From PALSA-607 sp036501485 (GTDB taxonomy: Bacteria; Actinomycetota; Actinomycetes; Acidothermales; Acidothermaceae), in NCBI GenBank assembly GCA_036501485.1, contig DASYAG010000016.1, positions 62,001 to 126,000 on the forward strand: a DNA stretch of 64,000 nucleotides, in the 5' to 3' direction. The position numbers were made by a program, and so were the translations under genes. Positions within the stretch are counted from its first letter, which is position 1; every line of letters begins with the position of its first letter. The notes below the pieces were generated by a model, which searched no databases, had not been told where the DNA came from, and was given only the letters and a program-made list of their open reading frames with translations. Of this stretch, positions 26,518-34,643 are shown one piece after another.

Positions 26518-27333
26518 ATGGAATCAATCGCGCTCGATCCGATCAAGACCAAGCACCGGGCCATGTGGGCGCTCGGCGACTACGACCGGATTGCCACTGA
26601 GGTCATCTACGAACTCGGCAGCGCTCTGGTCGATTCGGCAAATGTGAAGCGTGGCGAACACGTCCTGGACGTCGCGGCCGGTTCGGGGAACGCGAGCCTG
26701 CCGGCAGCTATCGCCGGAGCTCGCGTTGTCGCAACTGATCTGACTCCCGAGCTCGTGCAGATCGGCCGCGATCGTGCGGCGGCACACGGTCTGGCCATCG
26801 ACTGGCAGGAAGCCGATGCGGAACATCTCCCGTTTAACGATGCCGAGTTCGACGTCGTGCTTTCGTGTGTGGGCGTCATGTTCGCGCCGTTTCACCAGCC
26901 GGTGGCCGACGAGCTCATCCGAGTCACGCGGCCCGGTGGGCGCATCGCACTCATCAACTGGACCCCGAGCGGATTCATCGGGCAGTTGTTCGCGACGATG
27001 AAGCCGTTCAACCCTCCGCCCCCGGCCGGCGCGACACCGGGCCCGCTGTGGGGAGATGAAGCGCACGTGCGCTCGTTGTTCGGGGATGCCGTCACGGAGC
27101 TGCGTGCAGAGCCGCGCAAGCTGCGCGTCGATCGATTCGCTTCGGCTAAAGAGTTCCGCGAGTTCTTTGCGTCGTTTTACGGACCGACGATTGCTGCGTA
27201 CCGCAACATCGCCGACGACCCGACGCGAATCGCCGCCTTGGACGAAGCGCTTGTCGAGCTGGCCAACGAATTCGGTGCAGCGAGCGGCACGATGGAGTGG
27301 GAGTACCTACTCGTCGTCGCGCAGGTCGGTTAG
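26518..27333 (+). CDS. class I SAM-dependent methyltransferase
   Basis: A 271-residue methyltransferase. Motif I is HVLDVAAGSGNASLPAAIAG, motif II is VVATDLTPELVQ, and motif IV is FDVVLSCVGVMFAPF followed by RVTRPGGRIALINWTPSGFI. The substrate-lid part (residues 160–225) is variable, so the acceptor is unknown; ubiE-like C-methylases and small-molecule O-methylases both look like this. The ATG at 26518 has GAGGAG eight bases upstream. The 145-base upstream gap contains the short palindrome ACCCAAGTTTGGGT at 26411–26424. The end overlaps the convergent NAD kinase by four bases. Confidence 0.87.
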   Translation: MESIALDPIKTKHRAMWALGDYDRIATEVIYELGSALVDSANVKRGEHVLDVAAGSGNASLPAAIAGARVVATDLTPELVQIGRDRAAAHGLAIDWQEADAEHLPFNDAEFDVVLSCVGVMFAPFHQPVADELIRVTRPGGRIALINWTPSGFIGQLFATMKPFNPPPPAGATPGPLWGDEAHVRSLFGDAVTELRAEPRKLRVDRFASAKEFREFFASFYGPTIAAYRNIADDPTRIAALDEALVELANEFGAASGTMEWEYLLVVAQVG

Positions 27334-28391
27334 CGGACGTCGGGTGGGCCGGGGTGGGCGAGGTCGTCCGGCGGCGGAACGCCAGGGTCATAGATCGCCG
27401 GTGCGGTTCCGTCGGCCACCGCGGCGGCCGCGTCGGCGAGCGCGAACCGTTGGCGCACTCGACCGAGGAAGTCGAGTTCGGTCAGCCTCGCCAGCTTCGC
27501 GCGTTGCGGGCCCGCGTACACGCTAATCCAATCGCCAGGATCCAGGACGCCGCGTAGCTGTCCGTCGACGCTGACCGCGACTTGCCCCGACCGTTCGAGC
27601 ACGCGAATGGCGACCCGTTCGTGTTTCGCGTCAAGTACGAGGCTTCGATCGAACGCCATGTGAGGCGCGACGGGCGTGAAGATCAAGGCATCCAGATGTG
27701 GCGACACGATCGGACCGCCGGCGGCGAAGCTGTACGCCGTCGATCCGGTCGGTGTCGCGACAATCAGTGCATCGGCGGAGTACGACGCAAAGAGTTTGCC
27801 GGTGACGTACACGGCCACGTTGACTTGCCGGTCGCGCGCCAACTTCTCGAACACAACGTCGTTCAAGGCCAGGACGTCGAGGGGAACGCCCCAGCCGACG
27901 TCGGGTGCATCTCCATGACGAAGCGGTGGGGGAGGCAGCGCTGGGCCGCGGCCATAGCGCAACAGCGACTCCATGCCCTTTGGAATCTCCAACGGACGAG
28001 ACGCTCGCATCGTCAACGTGAGGCGCGCGTCGATCTGGATCGCTCCGGATTTAACGGCCTCCAACGCCCGCTCGATGTCGCCAGACTCGATCTCGGTCAA
28101 GAATCCGAGTCGTCCGACGTCGACACCGAGGACCGTTGCACCGATGCGCGCCGCCACGCGTGCTCCGCGCAGGAACGTGCCGTCGCCACCGACCGTCACG
28201 ATCAGGTCGGGATTGCCTGCTCGCTCGCCCTCTTGGGCGGCGTTGCCTCGGGTGCCGTTGTCTGAGGCATCCCACACGTCGATGTCGACGCAGGGGATTT
28301 CGCGGTCCGTGGCCCACTGCCGTACCCGGTCGGCGGCAGCGATCGCCGCAGGCTTGCCACTGTGAACAACGAGCCCGATACGTGAGATCAC
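27330..28391 (-). CDS. nadK: NAD kinase
   Basis: Makes NADP from NAD and ATP (or polyphosphate). The 353 residues contain GGDGT at 68–72 (IVTVGGDGTFLRGAR), LGVDVGRLGFLTEIE, the NDVVFEK segment with an Asn-Asp pair, and the Gly-rich TPTGSTAYSFAAGGPIVSP. The insert of about 30 residues after the RPLEIPKGMESLL segment (RYGRGPALPPPPLRHGDAPD) is rich in proline and not part of the family core. It stands alone, away from the recN–tlyA cluster where actinobacterial nadK usually sits, so a second nadK elsewhere is likely. Confidence 0.9.
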   Translation of the reverse strand: MISRIGLVVHSGKPAAIAAADRVRQWATDREIPCVDIDVWDASDNGTRGNAAQEGERAGNPDLIVTVGGDGTFLRGARVAARIGATVLGVDVGRLGFLTEIESGDIERALEAVKSGAIQIDARLTLTMRASRPLEIPKGMESLLRYGRGPALPPPPLRHGDAPDVGWGVPLDVLALNDVVFEKLARDRQVNVAVYVTGKLFASYSADALIVATPTGSTAYSFAAGGPIVSPHLDALIFTPVAPHMAFDRSLVLDAKHERVAIRVLERSGQVAVSVDGQLRGVLDPGDWISVYAGPQRAKLARLTELDFLGRVRQRFALADAAAAVADGTAPAIYDPGVPPPDDLAHPGPPDVR

Positions 28392-28549
28392 CCGTGCGCC
28401 TCCGCCTCAGTCGAGATTCATCGTCTCGTAAAGCTATGGCCGACGGTGTTCGCGTCTTGACGCCGCAGGCAGTCTGAGCGAAACGGGCCCGCCGTTCGTC
28501 GGCTGTAGGTAGCGTTAGCGACTGTGCCCGTAGGTGGTCGGCCGCCCTC

Positions 28550-29614
28550 GTGATCATTCTCACGCCCGTCCTGCTGGGCGTCGCGGTGTGGTGGTTCGTT
28601 GTCCGCCCTCGCAGTCAACGACGCAAGCACGTTCCGGTGTGGCCGGGCCCGGTTGTCCCGCCGCACGCAGCTCGTCGCCGAGCGGTCATCGTCGGTCCGC
28701 CGGTCGCCCAGGCCGTCATCGAGCTGATCGGAGTAACCAAGGGGTACGGGCGCAGACTCGCGCTAGACGGTCTCGATCTCGCGGTCCCTTCCGGCGGCGT
28801 GTTCGGTTTGCTCGGCGAAAATGGCGCAGGCAAGACGACGGCATTGCGTTGCATGCTCGGTCTCGTTCGTCCGACCGCCGGCGTGTGCCGGGTACTGGGG
28901 GCCGATAGCGGGCGTGATCTGCATCGGGTCATTGGCCGCGTCGGTGCACTCATCGAAACTCCTGGGCTGACCGGAGCCATGTCTGGGCGCCGCAACCTTG
29001 CGCTGCTCGCACGCATCGACAGGATCGGACCGGCCGGCGTTGACCGGGCGCTCCTCGCTGCCGGCTTGGCCGATCGAGCGGATGACCCCGTCGCCACCTA
29101 CTCGCTCGGGATGCGTCAGCGGCTCGGTATTGCCGCGGCGCTCTTGCGGGATCCGGAGCTTGTCGTCTTGGACGAGCCGTCCAACGGACTTGACCCAGCC
29201 GGCATCGCAGGTATCCGTCAACTGCTGCTCGGGTTGGCGGCCGAGGGACGCACCGTGATCGTCTCCAGTCACTTGCTCGACGAGGTTGAAAAGACATGCG
29301 ATCGGCTTGCGGTTATCGACGCCGGCCGGTGCGTGGCATCGGGTCCGATCGGTGACGTCCTGGCCACTGCAGGCGTCGGCACACTCGTGGTCGGGGTAGC
29401 GGACCTGCAGGCCGCCCGGGACGCACTGGCCGAGCTCGGCATCGACGCGTCCATCGTCGAGGGCAAGTTGCGGGTAACTCACGATCCGACCGATGGAGCG
29501 CGCGTCACCGAAATCCTTGCTGCTAAAGGGTTATACGTGAACGAGATTCGTCACGAGAGGCCGACGTTAGAGGCGGTCTTCTTCGGCCTGACGTCGCCGG
29601 GGGTGGATCGATGA
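28550..29614 (+). CDS. ABC transporter ATP-binding protein with N-terminal membrane helix
   Basis: A 354-residue ATPase of the CcmA/DRR type. Walker A is GENGAGKTT, the signature is YSLGMRQRLG, Walker B is LVVLDEPSNGLDP and the switch His is in VSSHLLDEVEK. Unlike normal ATPases of this class it begins with a hydrophobic helix (IILTPVLLGVAVWWFVV) and a basic, proline-rich linker of about 35 residues before the ATPase starts at VIELIGVTKGYG. The GTG at 28550 has a poorly placed ribosome site, so the extension could be an artefact, but no other start lies before the ATPase. The stop overlaps the permease start. Confidence 0.88.
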   Translation: MIILTPVLLGVAVWWFVVRPRSQRRKHVPVWPGPVVPPHAARRRAVIVGPPVAQAVIELIGVTKGYGRRLALDGLDLAVPSGGVFGLLGENGAGKTTALRCMLGLVRPTAGVCRVLGADSGRDLHRVIGRVGALIETPGLTGAMSGRRNLALLARIDRIGPAGVDRALLAAGLADRADDPVATYSLGMRQRLGIAAALLRDPELVVLDEPSNGLDPAGIAGIRQLLLGLAAEGRTVIVSSHLLDEVEKTCDRLAVIDAGRCVASGPIGDVLATAGVGTLVVGVADLQAARDALAELGIDASIVEGKLRVTHDPTDGARVTEILAAKGLYVNEIRHERPTLEAVFFGLTSPGVDR

Positions 29615-30375
29615 TCGACCTGTTCGCAGCTGACCTGCGCCGAATCAGGTGGCGGTCCATGAGCGTCGTCATTGCCATCGTCACCGTCGTCGTCATCGTT
29701 GCAATCGGTGCTGTCGACTTCCATCACACCGCGAAACATCCATTCGACGTGCGCACGGGACTGCTGAATGCATTCGCGACCTTCACGGGGCCCGTCGTCC
29801 TCGTGGCGTTCCTTTTCGGTGCGTCATTGCTCGGCGCCGACTACACGAGCCGCTCCCTGACCACCCTGCTCACGTGGGAACCGCGACGCGCCCGAGTGCT
29901 CTTTTCCCGAGCGGCCACCTCGGCGGTGGCCACGTTCTGCGGATCAATGGCCGCGATGGGCTTATTAGCGTTGGCACTCTTGCCCGCAGCCTTAGCCCAC
30001 GCAACGGGTCATGGCACTCCCTACGCGTCGGTGGCTGCTCTCGCGACCCGATCCGCGTTGCTCGCTGCGGCCGCCAGCGTGATCGGCGTGTCATGTGCCG
30101 CCATCGGACGTAGCACCGCGGCAGCTCTTATCGGTGCTCTCGTGTACCTGGTGGTGATCGAGCGAGGAGCCATCGCCGTCATCCCCGACGTCGGCAGATG
30201 GCTTTTGCTTAACGACTCCGTGTCTTGGGTGGCGGCCAGCGCGAACGCGAGCAACGGTCCTGGGGGAGAGGGTCCCGGTCACACAATCGCGACTGCCGGG
30301 CTGCTCCTGCTTGTCGGCGTAGTCGCGATTCACGCGCTCGCAACGTTGATCCTTCGTCGCCGCGACATCGTCTAA
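29611..30375 (+). CDS. ABC-2 type transporter permease
   Basis: A 254-residue permease with six hydrophobic segments, among them VVIAIVTVVVIVAIGAV, GPVVLVAFLFGASLLGA, CGSMAAMGLLALALLPAALA and LLLLVGVVAIHALATLIL. The ATG overlaps the ATPase stop (ATGA), so the pair forms one exporter. A cytoplasmic loop with TSRSLTTLLTWEPRRARVLF is typical for ABC-2 permeases. Substrate is unknown; drug or lipid export is usual for the type. The gene ends 140 bases before the next operon. Confidence 0.87.
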   Translation: MIDLFAADLRRIRWRSMSVVIAIVTVVVIVAIGAVDFHHTAKHPFDVRTGLLNAFATFTGPVVLVAFLFGASLLGADYTSRSLTTLLTWEPRRARVLFSRAATSAVATFCGSMAAMGLLALALLPAALAHATGHGTPYASVAALATRSALLAAAASVIGVSCAAIGRSTAAALIGALVYLVVIERGAIAVIPDVGRWLLLNDSVSWVAASANASNGPGGEGPGHTIATAGLLLLVGVVAIHALATLILRRRDIV

Positions 30376-30469
30376 GCCGAGACTTGCGAGCGAACTGCGG
30401 CTGTACGTCATGCCGTCTCGCCGGCCACCTCTAACCGGGCCGTCCCCACAAACTTGACGTGCGCGGGTA

Positions 30470-30503
30470 TATATACGAAACTATTAGTACAGTTTCGTAT
30501 ATA
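30470..30503. promoter_or_regulatory. 13-bp inverted repeat, operator of the AKR–TetR operon
   Basis: TATATACGAAACT at 30470–30482 and AGTTTCGTATATA at 30491–30503 are perfect complements around an 8-base spacer. The repeat ends 12 bases before the aldo/keto reductase start and overlaps the promoter region; a TTGACG lies at 30454–30459. The TetR protein at 32385 is the natural ligand. Confidence 0.8.
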
Positions 30504-30515
30504 CGAGGAGGAGAG

Positions 30516-31475
30516 ATGCAGCAGACACAGCTCAGGACGGCGGAGCTCGGAAGTACCGGCATGCAGATCACCCGCGTCGGCTTCGGCGCGTGGGCGATCG
30601 GAGGCGGCAAATGGCAGTTCGGCTGGGGACCTCAAGACGACGAGGCATCCATCGAGACCATCCACTGGGCGCTCGGCATGGGCGTGAACTGGATCGACAC
30701 CGCCGCGGCGTACGGGTTGGGCCGTTCGGAGGAGGTCGTCGGTCGCGCCCTTGCGGGCCTCGTCGACCGCCCCTTTGTGTTCACGAAGGCGTCGCTCGTG
30801 CCAGGACCCGGCGGCACCGTGGTCAACAACCTGAAGCGTGACTCGATCCTTCGCGAGGCCGAACGCAGTCTCGCCCGGCTCGGGATCGACGCGATCGACC
30901 TTTATCAAATCCACTGGCCACGGCCCGTCGAGGACATCGAGGAGGGTTGGTCGGCGCTCGCGGAGCTAAAGGAAGAAGGCTTGGTGCGTCACATCGGCGT
31001 CTCCAACTTCACCGTCGAACAGCTGCGACGGATCCAGCAGATTGCCCCCGTCGAGACGTTGCAGCCGCCGTACTCACTGATCAACCGGGAGGTCGAACAC
31101 GACCTCCTGCCCTTCGCGCAACGCGAGGGGATCGGGGTGATCGCGTACTCGCCGATGGGCTCGGGCCTGCTTACCGGCGCGATGACGCGCTCGAGGATCG
31201 CCAGCTTGCCCGACGACGATTGGCGCAAGCACAGTGAGCAGTTTCACGAACCGCAGCTGTCAAGGCACCTCGCGTTAGTCAAGCGGATTACGACAGTCGC
31301 TGAGCTACACGACTCAACGCCTGGCGCGGTCGCAGTCGCGTGGACGTTGATGAATCCGGCGGTCGACGGCGCGATCGTCGGGCTACGTCGGCCCGGCCAG
31401 GTTGCCCCGATCATCGGCGCAGCCAACCTGCACCTCAGCCAGGACGACGTCAGCATGATCGAAGGCAGGCTCTGA
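30516..31475 (+). CDS. aldo/keto reductase
   Basis: NADP-dependent carbonyl reductase or sugar dehydrogenase of 319 residues. The catalytic tetrad is visible: Asp61 and Tyr66 in DTAAAYGLGRSEE, Lys91 in FVFTKAS, His133 in LYQIHWP. The NADP-binding part ends with AIVGLRRPGQVAPIIGAANL. GAGGAGGAG directly precedes the ATG at 30516 and an upstream frame extension to 30459 runs through the operator, so it is not the start. It opens a three-gene operon with a dehydrogenase and a TetR regulator. Such sets usually handle a xenobiotic or sugar acid. Confidence 0.9.
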   Translation: MQQTQLRTAELGSTGMQITRVGFGAWAIGGGKWQFGWGPQDDEASIETIHWALGMGVNWIDTAAAYGLGRSEEVVGRALAGLVDRPFVFTKASLVPGPGGTVVNNLKRDSILREAERSLARLGIDAIDLYQIHWPRPVEDIEEGWSALAELKEEGLVRHIGVSNFTVEQLRRIQQIAPVETLQPPYSLINREVEHDLLPFAQREGIGVIAYSPMGSGLLTGAMTRSRIASLPDDDWRKHSEQFHEPQLSRHLALVKRITTVAELHDSTPGAVAVAWTLMNPAVDGAIVGLRRPGQVAPIIGAANLHLSQDDVSMIEGRL

Positions 31476-31476
31476 C

Positions 31477-32388
31477 ATGGCGACGACGGTATTGCCGAAG
31501 ATCGGGTTCGTCGGCCTCGGGCACATGGGCGGCAACATGGCGATCCGCTTGCTCGATGCCGGCTACGAGGTCTACGGCGTAGACGGCAGCCGACCCAGGA
31601 AGCTGGTGCGGCTGCACGACCAGATGCGTTGGCGGACGACTCCGCGTGCAGTCACCGAGGCGGCCGATGTCGTATTCACCTCTTTGCCGGACGACGGGGT
31701 GCTCGAGGTGGTCGCATCGGGTCAGGGTGGGATCATCGCGGGCCTCAGCGCCGGAAAGATCTGGGTGGACATGAGCACCGTGAGTCCGCGCGTGGACCGC
31801 GAGCTCGCGGAGCGGGTCAACGCGGTCGGGGCGGCCATGCTGGACGCGCCCGTTTCGGGCAGCATTCCTCAAGTTCAGGCGGGAACGCTCACCATCATGG
31901 TCGGTGGCGACGAGACGGCGTACGTGCGAGTCGAGCCAATCCTGCGTGTACTCGGTTCACCGACCCACGTCGGCGGGAACGGCCAAGGACTGGCGTTGAA
32001 GCTCGCGATCAACATCAGCCTCGCCGTCCAGATGCTCGCGTTTTCCGAGGGACTGTTATTCGCTACGCGCGCCGGTATCGAGCCGGCGCTCGCCGCTGGC
32101 ATCATGACGCAGAGTCCTATTGGTTCGCCGATGCTCAAAGCGCGCGCGCCGCTGGTTCTTGACCTACCGAAAGAGGCCTGGTTCGACGTGAGCCTGATGC
32201 AGAAAGATCTGCGGCTCGCGCTCGAGTCGGCGCGCGACCTGAAGGTGCCGCTCCCGTCGACCGCGGTAGCTGACCAGTTGCTGAGCACCGCACGCGAGCA
32301 CGGGTACGAACATCGCGACATCGCTGCCTTTTTCCGGGTTCTCTCCGAACTCGTCGAGTCGACTGGCCAAGCGCCGGGAACCTCATGA
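31477..32388 (+). CDS. 3-hydroxyisobutyrate-dehydrogenase-like NAD(P) enzyme
   Basis: A 303-residue beta-hydroxyacid dehydrogenase. The Rossmann motif is GFVGLGHMGGNMAIRLLDAG, the substrate loop is LDAPVSGSIPQ, and the catalytic Lys lies in GQGLALKLAINISLAVQM. The C-terminal helical domain (LMQKDLRLALESARDL) is typical. The gene starts one base after the reductase stop and overlaps the TetR start (ATGA at 32385). It should oxidise or reduce a small hydroxy acid related to the substrate of the upstream reductase. Confidence 0.88.
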   Translation: MATTVLPKIGFVGLGHMGGNMAIRLLDAGYEVYGVDGSRPRKLVRLHDQMRWRTTPRAVTEAADVVFTSLPDDGVLEVVASGQGGIIAGLSAGKIWVDMSTVSPRVDRELAERVNAVGAAMLDAPVSGSIPQVQAGTLTIMVGGDETAYVRVEPILRVLGSPTHVGGNGQGLALKLAINISLAVQMLAFSEGLLFATRAGIEPALAAGIMTQSPIGSPMLKARAPLVLDLPKEAWFDVSLMQKDLRLALESARDLKVPLPSTAVADQLLSTAREHGYEHRDIAAFFRVLSELVESTGQAPGTS

Positions 32389-32984
32389 CCGACAAAGCCG
32401 AGGAGATTCGGCCGCGCGGTCGGCCGCGCAGCGAGACGGCCCAGACAGCGATATTGTCCGCTGCGATCGAACTGCTGCTCGACGAGGGTCTCCATGAAAT
32501 GAGCATGGACGACGTTGCCGAGCGAGCCGGCGTCAGCAAGGCGACCATTTACCGCTGGTGGCCGTCCAAGGAATTGCTGGCACTGGATGCGTTGTCGACC
32601 GAGTGGGCGTCCCCCGCCGCAACCAAGCGCGCTGACACAGGCAACTTGCGCGGCGATCTGCTGGCGGTGCTCCGACCGTGGGTCCGGCAAGTGAACGAAA
32701 AGCCGTACGGCCGGGTGATCGCGGGCTTGGTCGCGGAGGCCCAGATCGATCCCGACTTCGCCAAGCTGTACCACGAACATTTCGTCCAGCCGCGTCGCGA
32801 TGCAGCCCGGGCGATTCTCCTTCGTGCCGCCGCTCGCGGCGAGATCTCTGCAGACACCGACTTCGAAGTGGCCCTCGACCTGCTTTACGGCCCGTTTTAC
32901 CACCGACTGCTGCATCTGCATGCACCTCTGAACGATCGGTTCACAAAGGACGTCGTCGACGCCGTCATCAAGGCGATCTCTTAA
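32385..32984 (+). CDS. TetR-family transcriptional regulator
   Basis: A 199-residue repressor. The helix-turn-helix is MDDVAERAGVSKATIYRWW (about 44–62), followed by a TetR_C ligand domain (KPYGRVIAGLVAEAQ; LYHEHFVQPRRDAARAIL). As last gene of the operon it most likely binds the inverted repeat at 30470–30503 and lets go when the substrate of the two oxidoreductases is present. Confidence 0.9.
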   Translation: MTDKAEEIRPRGRPRSETAQTAILSAAIELLLDEGLHEMSMDDVAERAGVSKATIYRWWPSKELLALDALSTEWASPAATKRADTGNLRGDLLAVLRPWVRQVNEKPYGRVIAGLVAEAQIDPDFAKLYHEHFVQPRRDAARAILLRAAARGEISADTDFEVALDLLYGPFYHRLLHLHAPLNDRFTKDVVDAVIKAIS

Positions 32985-33093
32985 CTCAGACGAGTTCCAG
33001 CGCATTCACCGGTTGCGTACAGGCCGCCTGCAGGGACTGCGCATCGGCCCCGCGCATTGTCTAAGTAACCATCCATCACAAAGGAGCATCACC

Positions 33094-33900
33094 ATGAACA
33101 CAACACGCGGATTGATTTTCAACAAACGAAGCAGATGGCTCGTCGCGGCTGCATTGATCGGACTTGCTGCGGGTTGCAGTTCCTCGACCTCACCGGCCGC
33201 CTCGTCCGCGGCACTGACATCCGCCCCGCCACCCGCTACATCCTCGACACCCGCCACGTCATCGTCTGCAGCCGCGGCTCCCTCGACAGGGGCAAGTTCT
33301 GCTCCGGCATCGGGGCGTCCGGGGCCGGGCGGCGCTGCTGCAGGCGGTGGAGGATCCAACGCTCGATCCGGACCCGCCGAGGGCGGAGCGGCCGGCACAG
33401 TCGGCACCGTGTCCGCGTCGGGCTTCACACTGACGACAGTCACGGGTCAGCAGGTGACCGTGAATGAGGCGGCCACGACGACGTACAAGAACGGCACGAG
33501 CTCCATTGCAGCGACTGCCATCATCCAAGGCGAATCCGTGCTCGTGCTCGGGACCACGAACAGCACGACCATCACCGCCGCGCAGATAACTATCCAGGCC
33601 AACGACGACGCATCCGCGATCGCTTCCGCTGCAGGGGTAGTCCCGTTCCAGCAAGGCGCGCCGAGCGCCACAAAGCAGGTCGGGCAGATCCCGGCGAATT
33701 ACGTTGAGGGACAAGGGACAATCGTCAGTGGAACAACGGCCGATCAGGCAACGGAAGCTGCGTTGGCCGCCTATCCCGGAGCAGTGGTCGACCGCGTTGT
33801 GCAGTTGAGCGGCGGCGACTACGAGGTCCACTACATCGGTGTCAACTGGCCGCATCACGTCTTCGTCAGCCCGGCGTTCCAAGTCCTCGGCGCCGGATAG
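33094..33900 (+). CDS. lipoprotein with DUF5666-like domain
   Basis: A 268-residue exported lipoprotein. The signal peptide ends in LIGLAAGC with the lipid-carrying Cys28, and a Ser/Ala/Pro-rich spacer of about 65 residues follows. Residues about 100–160 look like DUF5666 (GTVGTVSASGFTLTTVTG; ESVLVLGTTNSTTITAAQI). The C-terminal 50 residues, AALAAYPGAVVDRVVQLSGG then YEVHYIGVNWPHHVFV, form a second domain of PepSY-like pattern. AAAGGAG is well placed before the ATG at 33094. It probably sits on the outer face of the membrane; no enzyme function is visible. Confidence 0.85.
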   Translation: MNTTRGLIFNKRSRWLVAAALIGLAAGCSSSTSPAASSAALTSAPPPATSSTPATSSSAAAAPSTGASSAPASGRPGPGGAAAGGGGSNARSGPAEGGAAGTVGTVSASGFTLTTVTGQQVTVNEAATTTYKNGTSSIAATAIIQGESVLVLGTTNSTTITAAQITIQANDDASAIASAAGVVPFQQGAPSATKQVGQIPANYVEGQGTIVSGTTADQATEAALAAYPGAVVDRVVQLSGGDYEVHYIGVNWPHHVFVSPAFQVLGAG

Positions 33901-33906
33901 CGACCG

Positions 33907-34347
33907 TCACCGGCCGGGTAAGCGAGTCGTGATCTCTTGCACGAACCAGCTGTTGCCGTCAGGGTCGCTGAACGACACGAACGAGGTGTAGCTCTTGCCG
34001 TTCGGTTCTCTGCCCGACACCCGACCGTCCGTCCCGGCGTGGTGGAACACCCCGCCGCCGTCGTGGAAGACCTCGCTCACGTCGACACCGTGATCGGCGA
34101 GCTCAGACCTGGCCGCCTCGACGTCCGTCACTACGAGCTGTAGGCCTTGGGCTGAGCCGGGCACGGCCGTCGTGACACCGCTCCCGAAGATGATCGAGCA
34201 CTGCGAGCCTGGCGGCGTCAACTGGACGACGCGGAAGTCACCCGCGACGAAGTTGGCGTCCAGCCGCCAGCCGAGCCCTGTGTAGAAGTCCTTCGCGCGG
34301 TCTACGTCGGAGACCGGTATGACCACAACCTCGAGCTTCATATCCAT
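33907..34347 (-). CDS. VOC-family (glyoxalase-like) protein
   Basis: A 146-residue single-VOC protein: MDMKLEVVVIPVSDVDRAKD, FYTGLGWRLDANFVAGDFRV, then SFSDPDGNSWFVQEITTRLP. The extra loop FHDGGGVFHHAGTDGRVSG is specific to this branch. The start is set by AAAGGA about ten bases upstream of the ATG at 34347; longer frames upstream are not coding. It is divergent from the 65-residue gene at 34446, with 98 bases between them that must hold both promoters. Confidence 0.85.
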   Translation of the reverse strand: MDMKLEVVVIPVSDVDRAKDFYTGLGWRLDANFVAGDFRVVQLTPPGSQCSIIFGSGVTTAVPGSAQGLQLVVTDVEAARSELADHGVDVSEVFHDGGGVFHHAGTDGRVSGREPNGKSYTSFVSFSDPDGNSWFVQEITTRLPGR

Positions 34348-34445
34348 TGCCGGTAAGTCCTTTCCCTCGTTGTCAGCCGTATTATTTAGCTCCCTGGTTG
34401 GTCCGTAAATCGACGGTGGGCTGATCGACCGAAGGAGACCCGGCA

Positions 34446-34643
34446 ATGGACGTCGCGAGGTTGGCGCAACTCCTGCACGAAACCGCCGACCACCATGGCC
34501 CATACGAGCAGTCCGCACCGCCGCATCACTGGTGGGACTGGTACGCCGCTTACATGACGGCGCGGGAAGCGGGCAGCTCGAGTGAGGAAGCGTCGAAGGC
34601 CGCGGGTCTCTACATGGAGACGATCGGCCACGCGGGCGCATGA
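34446..34643 (+). CDS. small aromatic-rich conserved protein
   Basis: A 65-residue soluble protein with many His and Trp residues (LLHETADHHGPYEQSAPPHH, then WWDWYAAYMTAREAGSS). The AAGGAG nine bases before its ATG is good, and its stop overlaps the start of the next gene (ATGA at 34640), so it is translated. Similar short proteins are widespread in actinobacteria, often beside VOC genes; no function is known to me. The histidines could bind metal. Confidence 0.8.
   Translation: MDVARLAQLLHETADHHGPYEQSAPPHHWWDWYAAYMTAREAGSSSEEASKAAGLYMETIGHAGA

Noticed and set aside
30459..30515. N-terminal extension of the aldo/keto reductase
   Set aside because: It translates the operator repeat; the ribosome site fits the ATG at 30516.
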